Shown in pieces: positions 10,763-21,878 of a stretch of 64,000 bases of DNA. The position numbers and the translations under genes were made by a program. The DNA lies in the NCBI GenBank assembly GCA_007570785.1, contig ML664174.1:2549504-2613503 (forward strand), given 5' to 3'. How positions within the stretch are numbered: the stretch's first letter is position 1; the number at the start of each line of letters is the position of its first letter. The notes beneath the pieces are model-generated. The model saw only the letters and a program-made list of their open reading frames with translations, ran no database searches and was not told the DNA's origin. Source of the DNA: Antilocapra americana (taxonomy: Eukaryota; Chordata; Mammalia; Artiodactyla; Antilocapridae).

Positions 10763-12599
10763 ATGCCCACAAAGGTTGTATCTAAAATTATTGGATCAAA
10801 GATCGACATTTTCATGAATGTTATTTTGACAATAGGGTAACCATTTAGGAAAAGATAAAATTAGGTCCATATCTCATGTAATACAGGAGAACAGTCTTCA
10901 TGTGAACTAGGGCTATACATGTAAAAAGTAAAACCATATAAGTACCAGAAGAAAACATGGGTAAATTCTTCTCTAATCTAAATATAAGGTAAGATTTTCT
11001 GTGATTCAGAATTCAGTAGGAATAAAAGAAAATGTTGACAAATCTGACCACATAAACATCTGCATAGTAAAAAACACAATAAACTAAAATGACAACTGAC
11101 AAATTGGGAAAAAATATTTGCAGCATATACTGCAGATAAAGGTGGCAATGTATAATATATAAAGAACCCTTAAAGTTTGAAGGACAGAGGATCATAAACT
11201 TGATAGAATATGTAAAAAATGTGAGGTTCACAAAAGATATAAAAATGACCCTACACATGTGGGAAAAAAGGTTTGAACACACTCATAATTAAAGAAATCT
11301 AACTGTAAACAAAGATGAGATATCCTTTTTTACCCATAAAATTAGGGGAAAAAAGTATGACAGTGTATTCTGTTGATGAAGTTGTGGGAAAGCTGGCACC
11401 CTTATGCATTGTCAGTAGGAAAACAAAGTGGTACAACCCTTTATTGTACTAATACCTACCACAACCACTGTGCACTTAACTTTTGACTCAGCTGTCTCAC
11501 CTATCCTGTCCTAAAGATACACCCATAACACTGAAAATACATACGCATAAGCTTCTTCATGATCACATTATTTATAATTGCAAAATATTGGAAATGACTA
11601 AATGCTCATACACAGTATATGTGAATAAAGGGTGACACAGTGAAGTACTGTGTGGCTGTAAAACAACAGCAACAACACAAAATCATCTTTATGAATCAAT
11701 ATGGAGTCATTTCCAGGATATGTTGTTAAATAAAAAAGCAAAGTAAAAATATCTATAGTACATGGCCATTTTTATAAGAAAGGCATAAGAAAATAGATCT
11801 TTTTTAATTGTGTAAGAGAAATAGAAGAAGGATAAATAAGAAACTAGAAAGATTGGTTATTGTCAGAGTGGGTGGAAATGTACATCCCAAAAAAGGATTC
11901 CCATTCTACTGGAACTGTAGCCATAGGTGAGTTCTGGTTCTTAAATACTTAGGAGTAAGAAACCCTTAAATTGTGTCTCTCATGGGGGATAGCATGTACT
12001 GGGTTTTTGTTTTTGTTTTTTCCTTTTTTTGGTAATACTGGCAGGCAGTTATCTGAGAAGCAAATGGAAAAGAAGAGATTATGGTGCTAGACAATTATCA
12101 ACCTGTGAATGATACGTTTAAACCCACAGATACCTTGGTTTCCCTTTGAGAAAGTCTAAACCAGGATATCTTGTCTTCTTATATAAGTGTCAGTGTATTT
12201 CAGATATTAGTAATATTGTTTCCCATGTCTCTCCTTGTTTCCTGTCCCTCTTCTAACTTGTTTCTCCTCATATCATCCCTAAATAATATTGTAATTTAGC
12301 TTATTTGAGTTCTGACAATAATGGCGTACCCCTTGGAATAGACTATACCATTCTCATTTTCATCCTACATTTCCTCCTGCTGCTTCTTAGCCTCTTTTTG
12401 GTCTGCCTGTTCTTAACTTTGGTGTTCACCAAGCCTCTGTTCTCAGTAACTTTTTTGAGTTCTTGGTTTTTCAGAAAATTCAAAGAAAGCTATAGATTCA
12501 CTTTTTCCTTAGAAAAATGTGCATTTGGACTTGTATGCAAAACTGTACATTTAATTTCAAGGAGTTCATGGACACCCCTCCATGAGCACAAGTTCAAAA

Positions 12600-13270
12600 A
12601 TATCTGCTTTCACTTACTCTGGGCTTCTTCTCCCAGGACCTTCATTGCCATCTCATCACCAAAGACTCCCTAACTCATATGTCATGCTCAGGCCTCTCTC
12701 CTGATCTCCAGCTGCCTTCAGGGCATCCTCACCAGGTGATCTATAGATCTACAGAACATGTTTATAGCTGAGGTTGCCTTCTGCCTCCACGGCCCTGTTC
12801 CTCTGCTGATGGCTTAATGGATGGCTACATCATCTGGCTTGCTGACCAAGACCACAACCTAGGAGACACCCTTGATTTCTTCCTTTTCACTCTCTACAGC
12901 CATCAATGACTCTCAAATGGAAGCAGGCCCCTTTTCTCTCCCACAGCCCATAACCCTAGTTCCGACCATCATCATAAGTTATCTCTTACCTGGATGACTA
13001 CGGTAGCCTCCTAAGTGGTCTTCCAGCCTCAAGAACCAATCTCTCTCCACCTGGGCATCTATTCTGATAGAGCAGCTAGTGAGATCTTTCTAAATTGCAA
13101 GTCTAACCATGTCACTCCTCTGTCACTAACCCTTTGAAAGCTTCCCATTGTGTCCTATTGAAAGGTCTTAGCATGATAAAAAAAAAAGAGAGATCTTTTA
13201 TAGTCTCTCCTGCCTCACTGCTTGCTCACAGGGGTTTCCAACTTCTATACTTTTTCCAAGATCTCTAAAC
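12600..13270 (+). mobile_element. L2 LINE, sense
   Basis: 'atcataagttatctcttacctggatgac', 'ggtcttccagcctcaagaac', 'gagatctttctaaattgcaa' and 'catgtcactcctctgtcact' are classic L2 wording. A young poly(A)-like tract lies at 13179. No intact reading frame. Confidence 0.7.
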
Positions 13271-14009
13271 TGGTGAAAATTCAAGGTGAGATTTGATACA
13301 AAACTTTGTAGATGTCTTATAAGCTATCAAAGCAGACCCAAAGATAACTGAATAGAATAGGGCTGAACCTGGAAAACGGGGACCAGGTTACAAACACTGA
13401 GTAGCTCTTATGCACAAGGAAGTTCTGAAGGAGATGTGGAGATGAGTGAGACAAGGTCTGCTCCAAGGGCTGTGCAACCTCTGCAGGCGTGGACAAAAGA
13501 GCCGTGTTCAGCACATAGACTGTGTGCTGAACACACATGCCAGGCTTGGCAGCATAAAGTAAAGTGCAATTAAATGTCATAAGAAAGAGAAAATACATGA
13601 GGATGCAAGAGGGGTCGGAGAACTTCCATTTGAGTAGATTAGTGAAGTTTTTATAGCAGTGAAGTATTTGAAGACTTGGAGGGTGGTTAGGGAATAGTCC
13701 AGAAGAGAAGGGGCCAGGGTCTGGGAGAGCCTCCAAACAGAGAGAAATACAGGAGCAAAGGTATCAACTGTGTCCTTGGAAGTTAACCACAGTGCCGGAA
13801 AGGCCTGTTCTCATCTGGGCTCCAAACTACAGCCTCCAAGGAGGGTTTTAGGAGCTGACAGGTGGCATAATATCACTTGCATTCCTCTAGCAATGAAACT
13901 CTGAAAAGGTTCTGAGGTGTCATGGATGTTACAAGCAAGTATCCTTTTCATAAATGGAGAGAGTGAAGTCCAGAGCAATTCAGTTAAGATTTGCAAACGT
14001 TTAAAGTAC

Positions 14010-14330
14010 TTTCTATTCACTAGGCAATTATTCTAAGGAATACAGAAATGCATTAAATTAATTTTCTACCCTTATGGAGGCAGAATTGTTGGTGATGTGA
14101 GTTCAGAAGCATAAAGAATCCCTTTAGGCTTGGATGTGAGATGGTGGGCTAGGGGGGCTTCTTGGAAGAGGAATGATTTGAGCAGAACACTTACATGGGA
14201 GTAGGGTTTGTATAGTTCAGAAGACAGATGGGGGAATTCCAGGTGTGGGCAAAGCACATGGCATGTTCAGAGGGAAGTGAGGACTCCAAATGGGGCTGGG
14301 AAGCAGGTATCCAGGGAGGTTGACTAATGG
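14010..14330 (-). mobile_element. L2 LINE, antisense
   Basis: The + strand carries the complement of L2 text: 'actaggcaattattctaagg', 'caggtgtgggcaaagcacat' and 'gaggactccaaatggggctg'. It lies directly before the acceptor of the next DPF3 exon. Confidence 0.55.
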
Positions 14331-14426
14331 AAAGAAGCTGGTGGCATAGGTCAGTGGGGGCCAGAAAAATAATTAACCTAAATAATTCCATATTTCTTCC
14401 TCTCCTTCTACTCTGTGTTCCACCAG

Positions 14427-14508
14427 GACCAGCTACTCTTCTGCGATGACTGTGACCGCGGCTACCACATGTACTGTTTAAATCCCCCTGTGGCTGAGCC
14501 CCCAGAAG
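14427..14508 (+). CDS. DPF3: DPF3 exon: core of PHD finger 2
   Basis: 82-bp coding exon with acceptor caccag|GAC and donor GAAG|gtaaca. It holds 27 codons, [17 protein letters not shown] then [10 protein letters not shown], plus the first base of the next Gly codon. FCDDC supplies the second Cys pair and YHMYC the His-Cys pair of the C4HC3 zinc finger. It joins in frame to the exon at 6917 (GAT/GAC) and to the exon at 15046 (G/GG). Use of this exon defines the long, double-PHD isoform (DPF3b type). The shorter isoform known in human uses a different end, which I could not place in this window. Confidence 0.97.
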
Positions 14509-14539
14509 GTAACAATGATGAGGTCACCGATAACAACAA

Positions 14540-14700
14540 TAGCTACTTCTACCACTTCCTGACCCCTCACTAAAGTGCAGGCCTTGTGCTAAAGGCTTCA
14601 CATATCTTGTCTCATTTAATTGTCATAACCTTTCGAGGCGGGTATGACCACTCCTGTTTTATAGATCAAATAATTGAGGCCCAGTTCAACCAGCTGAGAT
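14540..14700 (-). mobile_element. MIR SINE, antisense
   Basis: 'gcaggccttgtgctaaaggc', 'catatcttgtctcatttaat' and 'tataga(t)caaataattgagg' are the reversed MIR pattern (count table, then 'tttacagatgaggaaactgagg'). It lies within the 537-bp last intron of DPF3 (14509-15045). Confidence 0.65.
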
Positions 14701-15045
14701 CCCAGCTTGAAGGCCAAGGAGATGTTTCCCAGGCCTATGACTGAAATGGTGGGCGAGGTGTGAGTTTCTAGGGGAAACGGGTCCAGACCCAGTGATGGTG
14801 GTTAAGAGGCACAACCAAGGAAGCAGGGTCTTCACTGCTGTTTGGCCAATCATCTCTGTGCACTTACTATTTCCTGAACAGCGTTATTCTGCTGAGTGAC
14901 AGACTTCAGCGCGTTTTCGGAACTGGGACTCGGTCTCTGGATCATGAAAGTCAAAACAAAATGGGGCTGGTAAAATGTTTGGGGCCAAGGGGTGGGGCTT
15001 GAGGCTTGGGAGGGGCTGCTCGTGATGCCATCTCGTTTCTTGTAG

Positions 15046-15116
15046 GGAGCTGGAGCTGCCACTTATGCTGGGAACTGCTCAAAGAAAAAGCCTCAGCCTT
15101 CGGCTGCCAGGCCTAG
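15046..15116 (+). CDS. DPF3: DPF3 last coding exon (C-terminus of the long isoform)
   Basis: The acceptor is tcttgtag|GG. Two bases complete a Gly codon, then 22 codons SWSCHLCWELLKEKASAFGC-QA, then TAG at 15114-15116. WSCHLC gives the last Cys pair of PHD2, so all eight zinc ligands of that finger are intact across the three exons. The ending FGCQA is the known C-terminus of long-form DPF3. The three exons splice without frame conflict and show no stop or frameshift, so the gene looks functional rather than a pseudogene. Confidence 0.97.
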
Positions 15117-15688
15117 GGTCCCCGGTCACACAGAGAAGGTGACTTGCCACTGGAGAGGCTGAAGCGGAGCCCAGTTCAAACCCAATCGAGCCCCTACTCC
15201 TATATATCCAGACAGACCAGCTGTAAGGAGGAATATCAACCAGTAACCACAGAGCACGTGGACCCAGGGCATCAGGGGCGAGGTGTCTGCTTACCTCCTA
15301 CATGCAGGTTTCCGTTCTTCAGCCAGCCCCCCACCCCTTGTTTCTACCAGAAAGATGGTAAACTTTTGAAGAATGACCCCAGCCACAGCCCTGTGGACCC
15401 TCCCTCACATTTATCCTAGCACCATGGCCCTCTCACTGGTTCCCCATTTTAAGGTCCCATTTTGACCCATCAGTCACTCCTGTGTGGTTTGGTGTTTCAT
15501 ATTATCTATCGTGTTCCAAGAAACCTTCGCACAGCCTCCCTGCCCTCGGCTTCGTCTTTTCCTCCCGAACTCAGCAGAGGAACAAAGGGCTGCGGAGAAG
15601 TTTTTATTTATTACAAGCCTCCCTGGAAACTTCTAGACTTGGGACCTGGAGGCCATCTAGATGGTGAAGCCCTGAAACCCTTCCTGGT

Positions 15689-15704
15689 ACCTCCGTCTCT
15701 TTGA
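15689..15704. repeat. Target-site duplication, left copy, of the 7SK retrocopy
   Basis: ACCTCCGTCTCTTTGA here is repeated exactly at 15942-15957, bracketing the 7SK sequence. The 16-bp length is typical of L1-driven insertion. Confidence 0.93.
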
Positions 15705-15941
15705 GAGCTTGTTTTTGGAGGTTCTAGCAGGGGAGCGCAGCTACTCGTATACCCTTGACCGAAGACCGGTCCTCCTCTATCGGGGATGGTCGTCCTCTTC
15801 GACCGAGCGCGCAGCTTCAGGAGGGACGCACATGGAGCGGTGAGGGAGGAAGGGGACACCCGCCTAGCCAGCCAGATCAGCCGAATCAACCCTGGCGATC
15901 AATGGGGTGACAGATGTCGCAACCAGATCGCCCTCACATCC
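15705..15941 (-). pseudogene. RN7SK: 7SK RNA retropseudogene, 3'-truncated and tailless, antisense in DPF3 3' UTR
   Basis: On the minus strand from 15941 it begins GGATGTGAGGGCGATCTGG, the known 5' end of 7SK RNA, and continues through CACCGCTCCATGTGCGTCC and GACCGGTCTTCGGTCAAGGG to CCTCCAAAAACAAGCTC. That is about the first 235 of some 331 nucleotides. Against the human RNA as I remember it I see only three changes: one C-to-T near nucleotide 20, one C-to-T in the CTCCCGAAG region, and two extra A. 7SK RNA holds the kinase P-TEFb inactive through HEXIM. The copied part includes the 5' hairpin with its GATC motifs; the 3' hairpin and the pol III terminator are missing. No poly(A) tail is present, and TCAA is shared between the 7SK break point and the target, as expected for a tailless retropseudogene. 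The external pol III promoter of 7SK was not carried along, so independent transcription is unlikely. Confidence 0.95.
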
Positions 15942-15957
15942 ACCTCCGTCTCTTTGA
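15942..15957. repeat. Target-site duplication, right copy, of the 7SK retrocopy
   Basis: Exact repeat of ACCTCCGTCTCTTTGA at 15689-15704. Confidence 0.93.
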
Positions 15958-16875
15958 AGAGGAACTTTTTGCTGCTTTCTGCACCCCTGGCAGGTATTCA
16001 GTGACATCCGCAGCCAGGGGTGGGACTCTAGATGGGGCTGGGAAAGGAGGAGGAGGCCATGAGAGGTGGGTGGAAACACTGTGAAGGTGATTCTGAGGCC
16101 CCATCACAGCCAGTCAGCATTTGCTGTCCATCGGGAATAGCTTTGCAAGGGACCAGACTGTCAGAGCTGGGGCATCCTTGAGGAGAAACAGGCCACAGCG
16201 TGGGCGGAGCTCTGAAGAAGTCAAGACTCTGCCTTCCACTCGGTCTGGGTCTGGAGCTTTCCCTGGTGAACCAAGCACCGGGAAGGTGAGTGAAGGCGGC
16301 CAGGTCAGGAATCTGAATGTTGGTCCCGAGGACTGCAGCTCCGAGGAGCCCTTCAGTATTGATGTGACACCACGGACCCCTTTTCCCAAGTAGCTCCTTC
16401 CTTCGGCATCGTGCGTGTTTGCCATTGTCTGCTGAGACCCGACTCTGGGAATTTCAGGATGGGGGAGAAATGATGATTCCCTAAACAAATAACTGGGACG
16501 ATGTGATTATTTATGACCAGGGCGACTATCACGCAGAACCTTCAGCTCGAGGGCTGCTCTTGTCCCCCAGGTCCCCAGTCCATGCTGGATTCTCTCTTTG
16601 GAAAAAAAAAAATGTGTCAAGAAGAAAGAGGTAGGGGTGGCACTCAGATTCTGAGAAGTCTGTGTTGGAAGTCAGCCCCGTGTGCTGGAGCGGGCCGGGC
16701 CACCTTTGCATCCCTGCAGCAGTGGCGACAGCAGCAGCACACAATAACTGACACATTTCTGGAAAAATCATTTGCCCAAAGGGCAGGTCTCGGTGAGCCG
16801 GACCCTCACGCGAGCTTGGCTTCCTTGAAATCAGCTCCATCTCTGTGGTCCGGCTGCTTACAACAAAGGCCCAGG

Positions 16876-16885
16876 TTATTTTTAG
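16876..16885 (+). promoter_or_regulatory. MEF2-type site (weak candidate)
   Basis: TTATTTTTAG fits the MEF2 pattern YTAWWWWTAR, with a SOX-like ACAAAGG 13 bases upstream. DPF3 is a heart and muscle gene, which makes the match interesting, but a 10-base match is expected by chance many times in 64 kb. Confidence 0.15.
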
Positions 16886-17959
16886 AACTTCAGCTCCTGA
16901 AAAAAGCCCCCCAGAGGCCTGGAGGCTCCAGCCCCTTGGGCCACCTCCGCCCGGCTGCAGCCTTCACGCCAGGACTTGGCAAGAGCCCTCCTCCGTCTTG
17001 GCCAGTGGACCTGGGGCAGCCTGGCGGGAGGCCAAGCTGTGTGGGTCTCTCCCCGGGTCCTCTGCAGGGTGACCTGTGGCCAGGGGTGGAGGTCAGTCTC
17101 CCGTGGGGGCCTGTGGCCTCAGAGGGAGTTACACGGGGACATAATGATCTCGTTGAAAGGGCTGACCAGATGGGATTTCCATCTTCCTTTGGAGGGATTT
17201 CCTTCCCCCTGTTGGTTGGTGCACCCGTTTTGGATTCTGGAGGCCCAGAGAGGGTTTGGGAAGTTGCCGTGTGGTCACACCAGCATTCATTTACCCGAGA
17301 GGGTCACATCGGAGGGCCAGATTTCCTCCTCTGGCGGCCCGGCTCTCTGTCCTCCCACAAAACCCAAAGTGGGCATCCTCAAAGGCTGGTTATTGGTTTT
17401 GAAAAATCACTTTGATTTAATTTTAGGAAAAAAGTCGTCAAGCTGTTCACAAAAGCCACAAATGGCTTAAAAGCTTAAAAAGCAAATCTGAAACCCAAAC
17501 AGTGACCCTGCATGTGACAGACCCTCTTTGGAGAGTGTTCCCCACCTCAACACACTTGATGGGTGGGGCGGAGGGTACTGTGTTCTTTCTCCAGGCACAC
17601 TGGCTGCCACAGAACCTGTGAGGGTGTGATTGAGTCTCGCAGACCGAGGAGGATGCTGGAACCTTCCACAGTGTGAGGGTGGCCGGGACTCTTCACTGAA
17701 CATAAGGAAGGCCCAGGATTCCTTTTTCAGTTTCACTCCCTGCAGGATGGGCCCAATCTCTTCTTTGGAGACTCAGTTTTCCCATATGGAAAATGGGGAC
17801 AGCAAAGCCAGCTGATGAGATGGCACTTGCAGGATACTGCACGCAAAAGTCATGGTCTCACTGGACACCTTCTGTGTTGAAAAATGGAAGGCATTGGTCA
17901 ACAACTGCTCTTTCTTTGAGCCCCAGAGAATGAGCTGGAATCATGGGGTGCACATGGAT

Positions 17960-18125
17960 GCTCAGGGTTTATGTTTTACACCTGCCACTGAGTAGTTGTG
18001 TGACCTTGGGTAAAGCACTTAATGTCTCTGAACCTCAGTTTGCCCATCTGTGAAATGGAGATAATACGTGTCCTGCCTGTTCCACAGTGATATCAGGAAT
18101 CTTAAAAGGCGTAATGTTATATAAG
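17960..18125 (+). mobile_element. MIR SINE, sense
   Basis: 'cctgccactgagtagttgtg', 'tgaccttgggtaaagcactt' and 'cctcagtttgcccatctgtg' match the MIR core and 3' part closely. A second, poorer MIR-like stretch is at 18485-18575. Confidence 0.8.
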
Positions 18126-18654
18126 TCATCATTAGAGAGCTGGGCTTGTCAGGGACCCCAAAATTATTTTCACACCCACTTTCTCATGTGAGTTAGCCAA
18201 AGTTACATGCCTTCTTGGAATTGCCATTTTGACCAAAGGGGGTTTATGTTTTAAGCAACAGGCTGCCTGTGGTCAGGGTCACTCGGTCAAGCTGTGACAA
18301 GAATATTGTGACTGAGCATGGATCTGTGGTGGAAGGTGAGGATGTACCCTGGGGCTGGGGATTTCAGAATGAAGGTACTCCCTTCTATAAGGTCAGCACA
18401 GCCTAGAACGGGGCTCTGACTTCTGGGGGGGCTATCATTCAGTTCAGTCTAACAGTCGCTTAAAAACTTTGGTTTTTAAAGCCCAGATCTGCTAGTTTCT
18501 AGCAGACATGACTTGGGGAGATGACTTAACCTCTTTGAGCCTCATGTTCCACATCTGAGGAGGGGGGAATCTGGCCTATCCAGCAGGGTTCTTTCAGAGA
18601 CTAGAGGCAATGTTGCTGAAGATACTGGCTTGGGGCTTGGGTTCCTTGATGGGT

Positions 18655-18679
18655 GGGGGGGGGGGGGGGGGGGGCCCCC
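18655..18679. repeat. Run of 20 G followed by 5 C
   Basis: Bases 18655-18674 are all G, then 18675-18679 are C. It could fold as a G-quadruplex in DNA or in the sense UTR RNA. Runs this long are also error-prone in sequencing, so the exact length is unsafe. Confidence 0.95.
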
Positions 18680-21600
18680 GCACCGTGGTATCCCCTGTCA
18701 CTGGGCACAGGGGCCACCATGTGGAGGTGAGGATGCTATTGCCGCCCAGCTCAAAGCCTGGGCACAGCCAGGGTTCCCTGGTTAAGCTTCACCCTGATGC
18801 TGTGGCTCTTGCCAGCCAGAGAGGAGGTGCAGCTACAGGGTCCAAGCCGGAAGTTGAAACCTTCTGTTTCCTGTAGGTATTTTTGAAATGCTACCTTTGG
18901 GGCCTGCAGCAAATCCAGTGCAGGCACCAGAGTGAGGAAACAGAGAGACAAGGCCCCTGGTGGGATGTTCACCTTCTGACTTTCTTTCTCAACCCCGAAC
19001 TGACTCAGAGCCCCTGAGGCAGGAGCCGGCCAGTTGCAAGGCGTCCCTGCTCCTGTCATCGCCAGGGAGCCAGGTAGGAGGCCTGCACAGGCCTCGGGGG
19101 CAGCTGCTTCCCTGGACTCAGCTCAGTCTGTCTGCAACCATGATAGCAAGCCCGTGGGAGGGAGGCTAGATTCCTTTGGAGCTGGGGAGGAGGGCAGGTT
19201 TAAGGTTGGGGGAGGGTTTGGCTTTCACAGTGATAGTTTCATGATACCCTGGAGAGTTTACGCTCTTGGTGCATTTTAGTCTTTGTGCTTTGAACACAGC
19301 ATGATTCCTTTATGCCCTTCCCTTTAAAAGTTCAGATATTTTAAGGAAGAAAAATGAGATGATTATTATTACTCTTCCTATAGGAGCAAATTTAAGAGAC
19401 AGATCTATGCTCTTGAAGAAAAATTATGGGCACCCTTAGGCTTCCAGACTCAGAGAAGAGGGGCCTCTGGTATCCTCTCTGAGTCCTTATGTAGGGGGTG
19501 AGTGGTTAACCCTTCTCTGCCCCCTAGGAGGTTCTCAGCCCAAATGCAGGTGTTGGGATAACAGCCCCCCTTCCTCTCACTCCCTGAACCCCCAGGCTCT
19601 CCCCTGCCCCACTGTGGGCCCTGCTCAGGGTGTGCCTGTGTCCCCACCCTAGGGAGACATGGCTTCCCTGGCCAGAGATGAACTCACACTCCTGGTGAAG
19701 GTGCCCTGCTTGCCTCCTTTTCTGAGCTGGACATTGGTGTCACCTAGAGTAGGCTCACATCCCTGAAAAGGGAGGAAGAGGCGGCCCTGAGAAAGGAGTG
19801 GAAAGGGTCAAAGGTTTTCACTTTAGACAAAGTAAAATGAAGAGAATTGGGGCTGGGGGAGACCCTCGAGGAGGGGTCCAGAAACCTGGGTTCCCCTTAG
19901 GAAGAAATCCTACACCTAAATAGCTAGAAGGCATGGGAAGAAAGAGATGCTATAACTCATTTTTTTCTCCTTAAAGGCCTAAGATCCTGGTAATGTGTTT
20001 TTTTTGTTTGTTTATTTCCCCATAGGCCTAACCTTTGTCAGTTCTGGACACCAAGCTGACTCTACCTTTTTTGAGCCCCCTGGCTTCTGGCCCCCGGGGT
20101 TGGGGGTGGGGCGCTTCAGAGACCAAAGCAGGCAGGAGTGATGCCCTTCATTCACCCAGCTAGAGGTGGGAGGTATAGAGGGTCTTCTGGTTGATCGCTG
20201 TGAATTTTCCCAACCCTACAGAAAAAGTGTTCTTTGACGCTCATTAGCAAGATGAGCTGCTGAGGTCCTCCTGGTCTGGATGGAAGGGGGGGCATGGCAG
20301 AGAAAGTGGTGGTGGCAAAGGCCAGGCTGGGTCACTGCCTGCTGCCCTGTGAGTGGAGGACTGCCAGGCGCTGCCTCCAGAGGGGTCAGGTCTGGGAGGC
20401 CCTCTCTAACCCAGACCCCACGCCCAGCCGGCCAGCAGCTCGGAACCCAAGAAAGGGGGGACCTAGCCAGTCCTCCCCATCGCCCAGCAAGCTGGATGGG
20501 GTTCCTCTTCCTCCTATTGTCTGCTTCCCCTTTTGAGGATCTTACTCCCATCCCCAAAAGGATGCTTTTAGTTTCCCAGTTAGCCCAGTTCCCCCTGGAC
20601 ACCAGGTGAGTTGGGAAGAGGGTGGAAGCATGGATGCTTTCGTTTGCCTCAGGCCTTCAGGTCTCCCCACCCAACCCCATGGCCCTGTGGGTTTCCTTAG
20701 GTCTAACTGGCTAGTGGCCACAGGCGACGCTCTGCAGCTATCAGGGGGGTTAGGACTCCCCTCCTCTGCCAGTTCCTGAATATTCCCAGGGCTTGGGGAT
20801 CTGGTCTCGATTCTCCACTGCCACCAGCCCCGGGTGTAGAAAGAGCAGAGCAGGTGGGTTAGTTCAGGGCCTTCCAGGGCGCTAGAGGGGGCTTTGACTG
20901 TGGGGAGCTGGGTCCTTTCTAGGGAGGCAGGACAGCTGAGGTAATTGTTCTGGGAGGGAGGCCAAAGGGACAGGAAGTTGTCCTCAGTGCCGCCTGCCCG
21001 CCCGGGTGCCCTGGCTGCAGGAGCAGGGCCAGCGGCCTTTGAGCATCTCAGCAGCTGCTCTGGGGAGGGCGTGGCTGCAGGGCGCCCTCCCCAGGCTGCT
21101 GGGAGGAGAGGCCACAGGAAACACCTCCAGGAAACTGTCAGGGGGAGGGTCGTGGTTTCCCAGAAGGAACAAGGGCCCCCTGTGTGAGGGGAAAAGCATT
21201 GGAAGGGGGTAGGTTCCTGGAGGAGGCACTCTCCCGGCTCTCAGGGGGCCCTGCCCGTGTCCCCTCAGATGGCTGAGACCTGAGGCAACTCCCCGGGGTC
21301 CTGGGTGGGAGGCGCTCTGGGGGGGTGGCATGCAGAACGGGGGTCAGAGGGCCCAGGAACACCCTTGGTCAAAGTCTCTGTTCCCAACCCCCTCCCTCTC
21401 TTTGCTCCAGTGCTTTGAAAGAGAGGCATTGCAGGCCTTCCCCCTCTTTGGCCCCACCAGGAGAAGGAAGTATTTGTGCTGATGGTGACATTTCCCAGGC
21501 AGGCCAGAGGAAGGCAGGGGCCGGGACTGGCGGGCAGCCAGAACCCTCTTCGACAGAGATATAATGACTAATCATGACCTCTAGCCCAGGCAGCGAGCAA

Positions 21601-21860
21601 AGTGGCCATTGAGGACGGCACCAACCCAGTATGGCAAAAAAAAAAAAAAGCTGCTGTGGTGAGAGGGAAGATAGAGGGTAAGCAGTCATTGTAGGAAATG
21701 GGGGGGAGCCCCCAAGACCTCTGTTCCCCCTCAACACCACCACCCTCAAACACCCTCAAACCTCCAGGTTGTATTCATATGGACTGCATCCTGTTTGCTT
21801 GCCTCTCTGCATCTCTATATTTCCTATCAATGTTATTAGTATGGATGGTAACAGAGATGT

Positions 21861-21878
21861 ATACACACACACACACAC
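21861..21878. repeat. (CA)n microsatellite, short
   Basis: Nine CA-type units ('acacacac...') within the DPF3 3' tract. Too short to be strongly polymorphic. Confidence 0.85.

Larger units (their letters stand above)
8430..11880 (+). mobile_element. L1 LINE body (ORF2 region), split by BovB and Bov-tA
   Basis: The sequence before 9098 and after 10380 reads as one decayed L1 ORF2 (for example 'ggcaaagatgcccactaatg' before, and 'ttcatatgggaaaaatgcaa' and 'gggagtctagccctaccagg' after). The two halves are separated by a BovB insertion and then by a Bov-tA at 10592. All frames are broken by stops and frameshifts. The 3' end near 11880 is approximate. Confidence 0.75.
7030..14426 (+). other. DPF3: DPF3 intron between the PHD exons
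   Basis: 7397-bp intron from gtgagt to caccag. Most of it is transposon remains, listed separately: L1M antisense, an L1 body carrying nested BovB and Bov-tA, and L2. 7036-7394, 11880-12600 and 13270-14010 show nothing I can name. The reading frame at 12305-12673 is hydrophobic and low-complexity and is judged spurious. Confidence 0.9.

Noticed and set aside
15786..16004. Small frame at 15786-16004 (begins MVVLFDRARSFRRDAH)
   Set aside because: It is a translation through the antisense 7SK retrocopy, so it is not coding.
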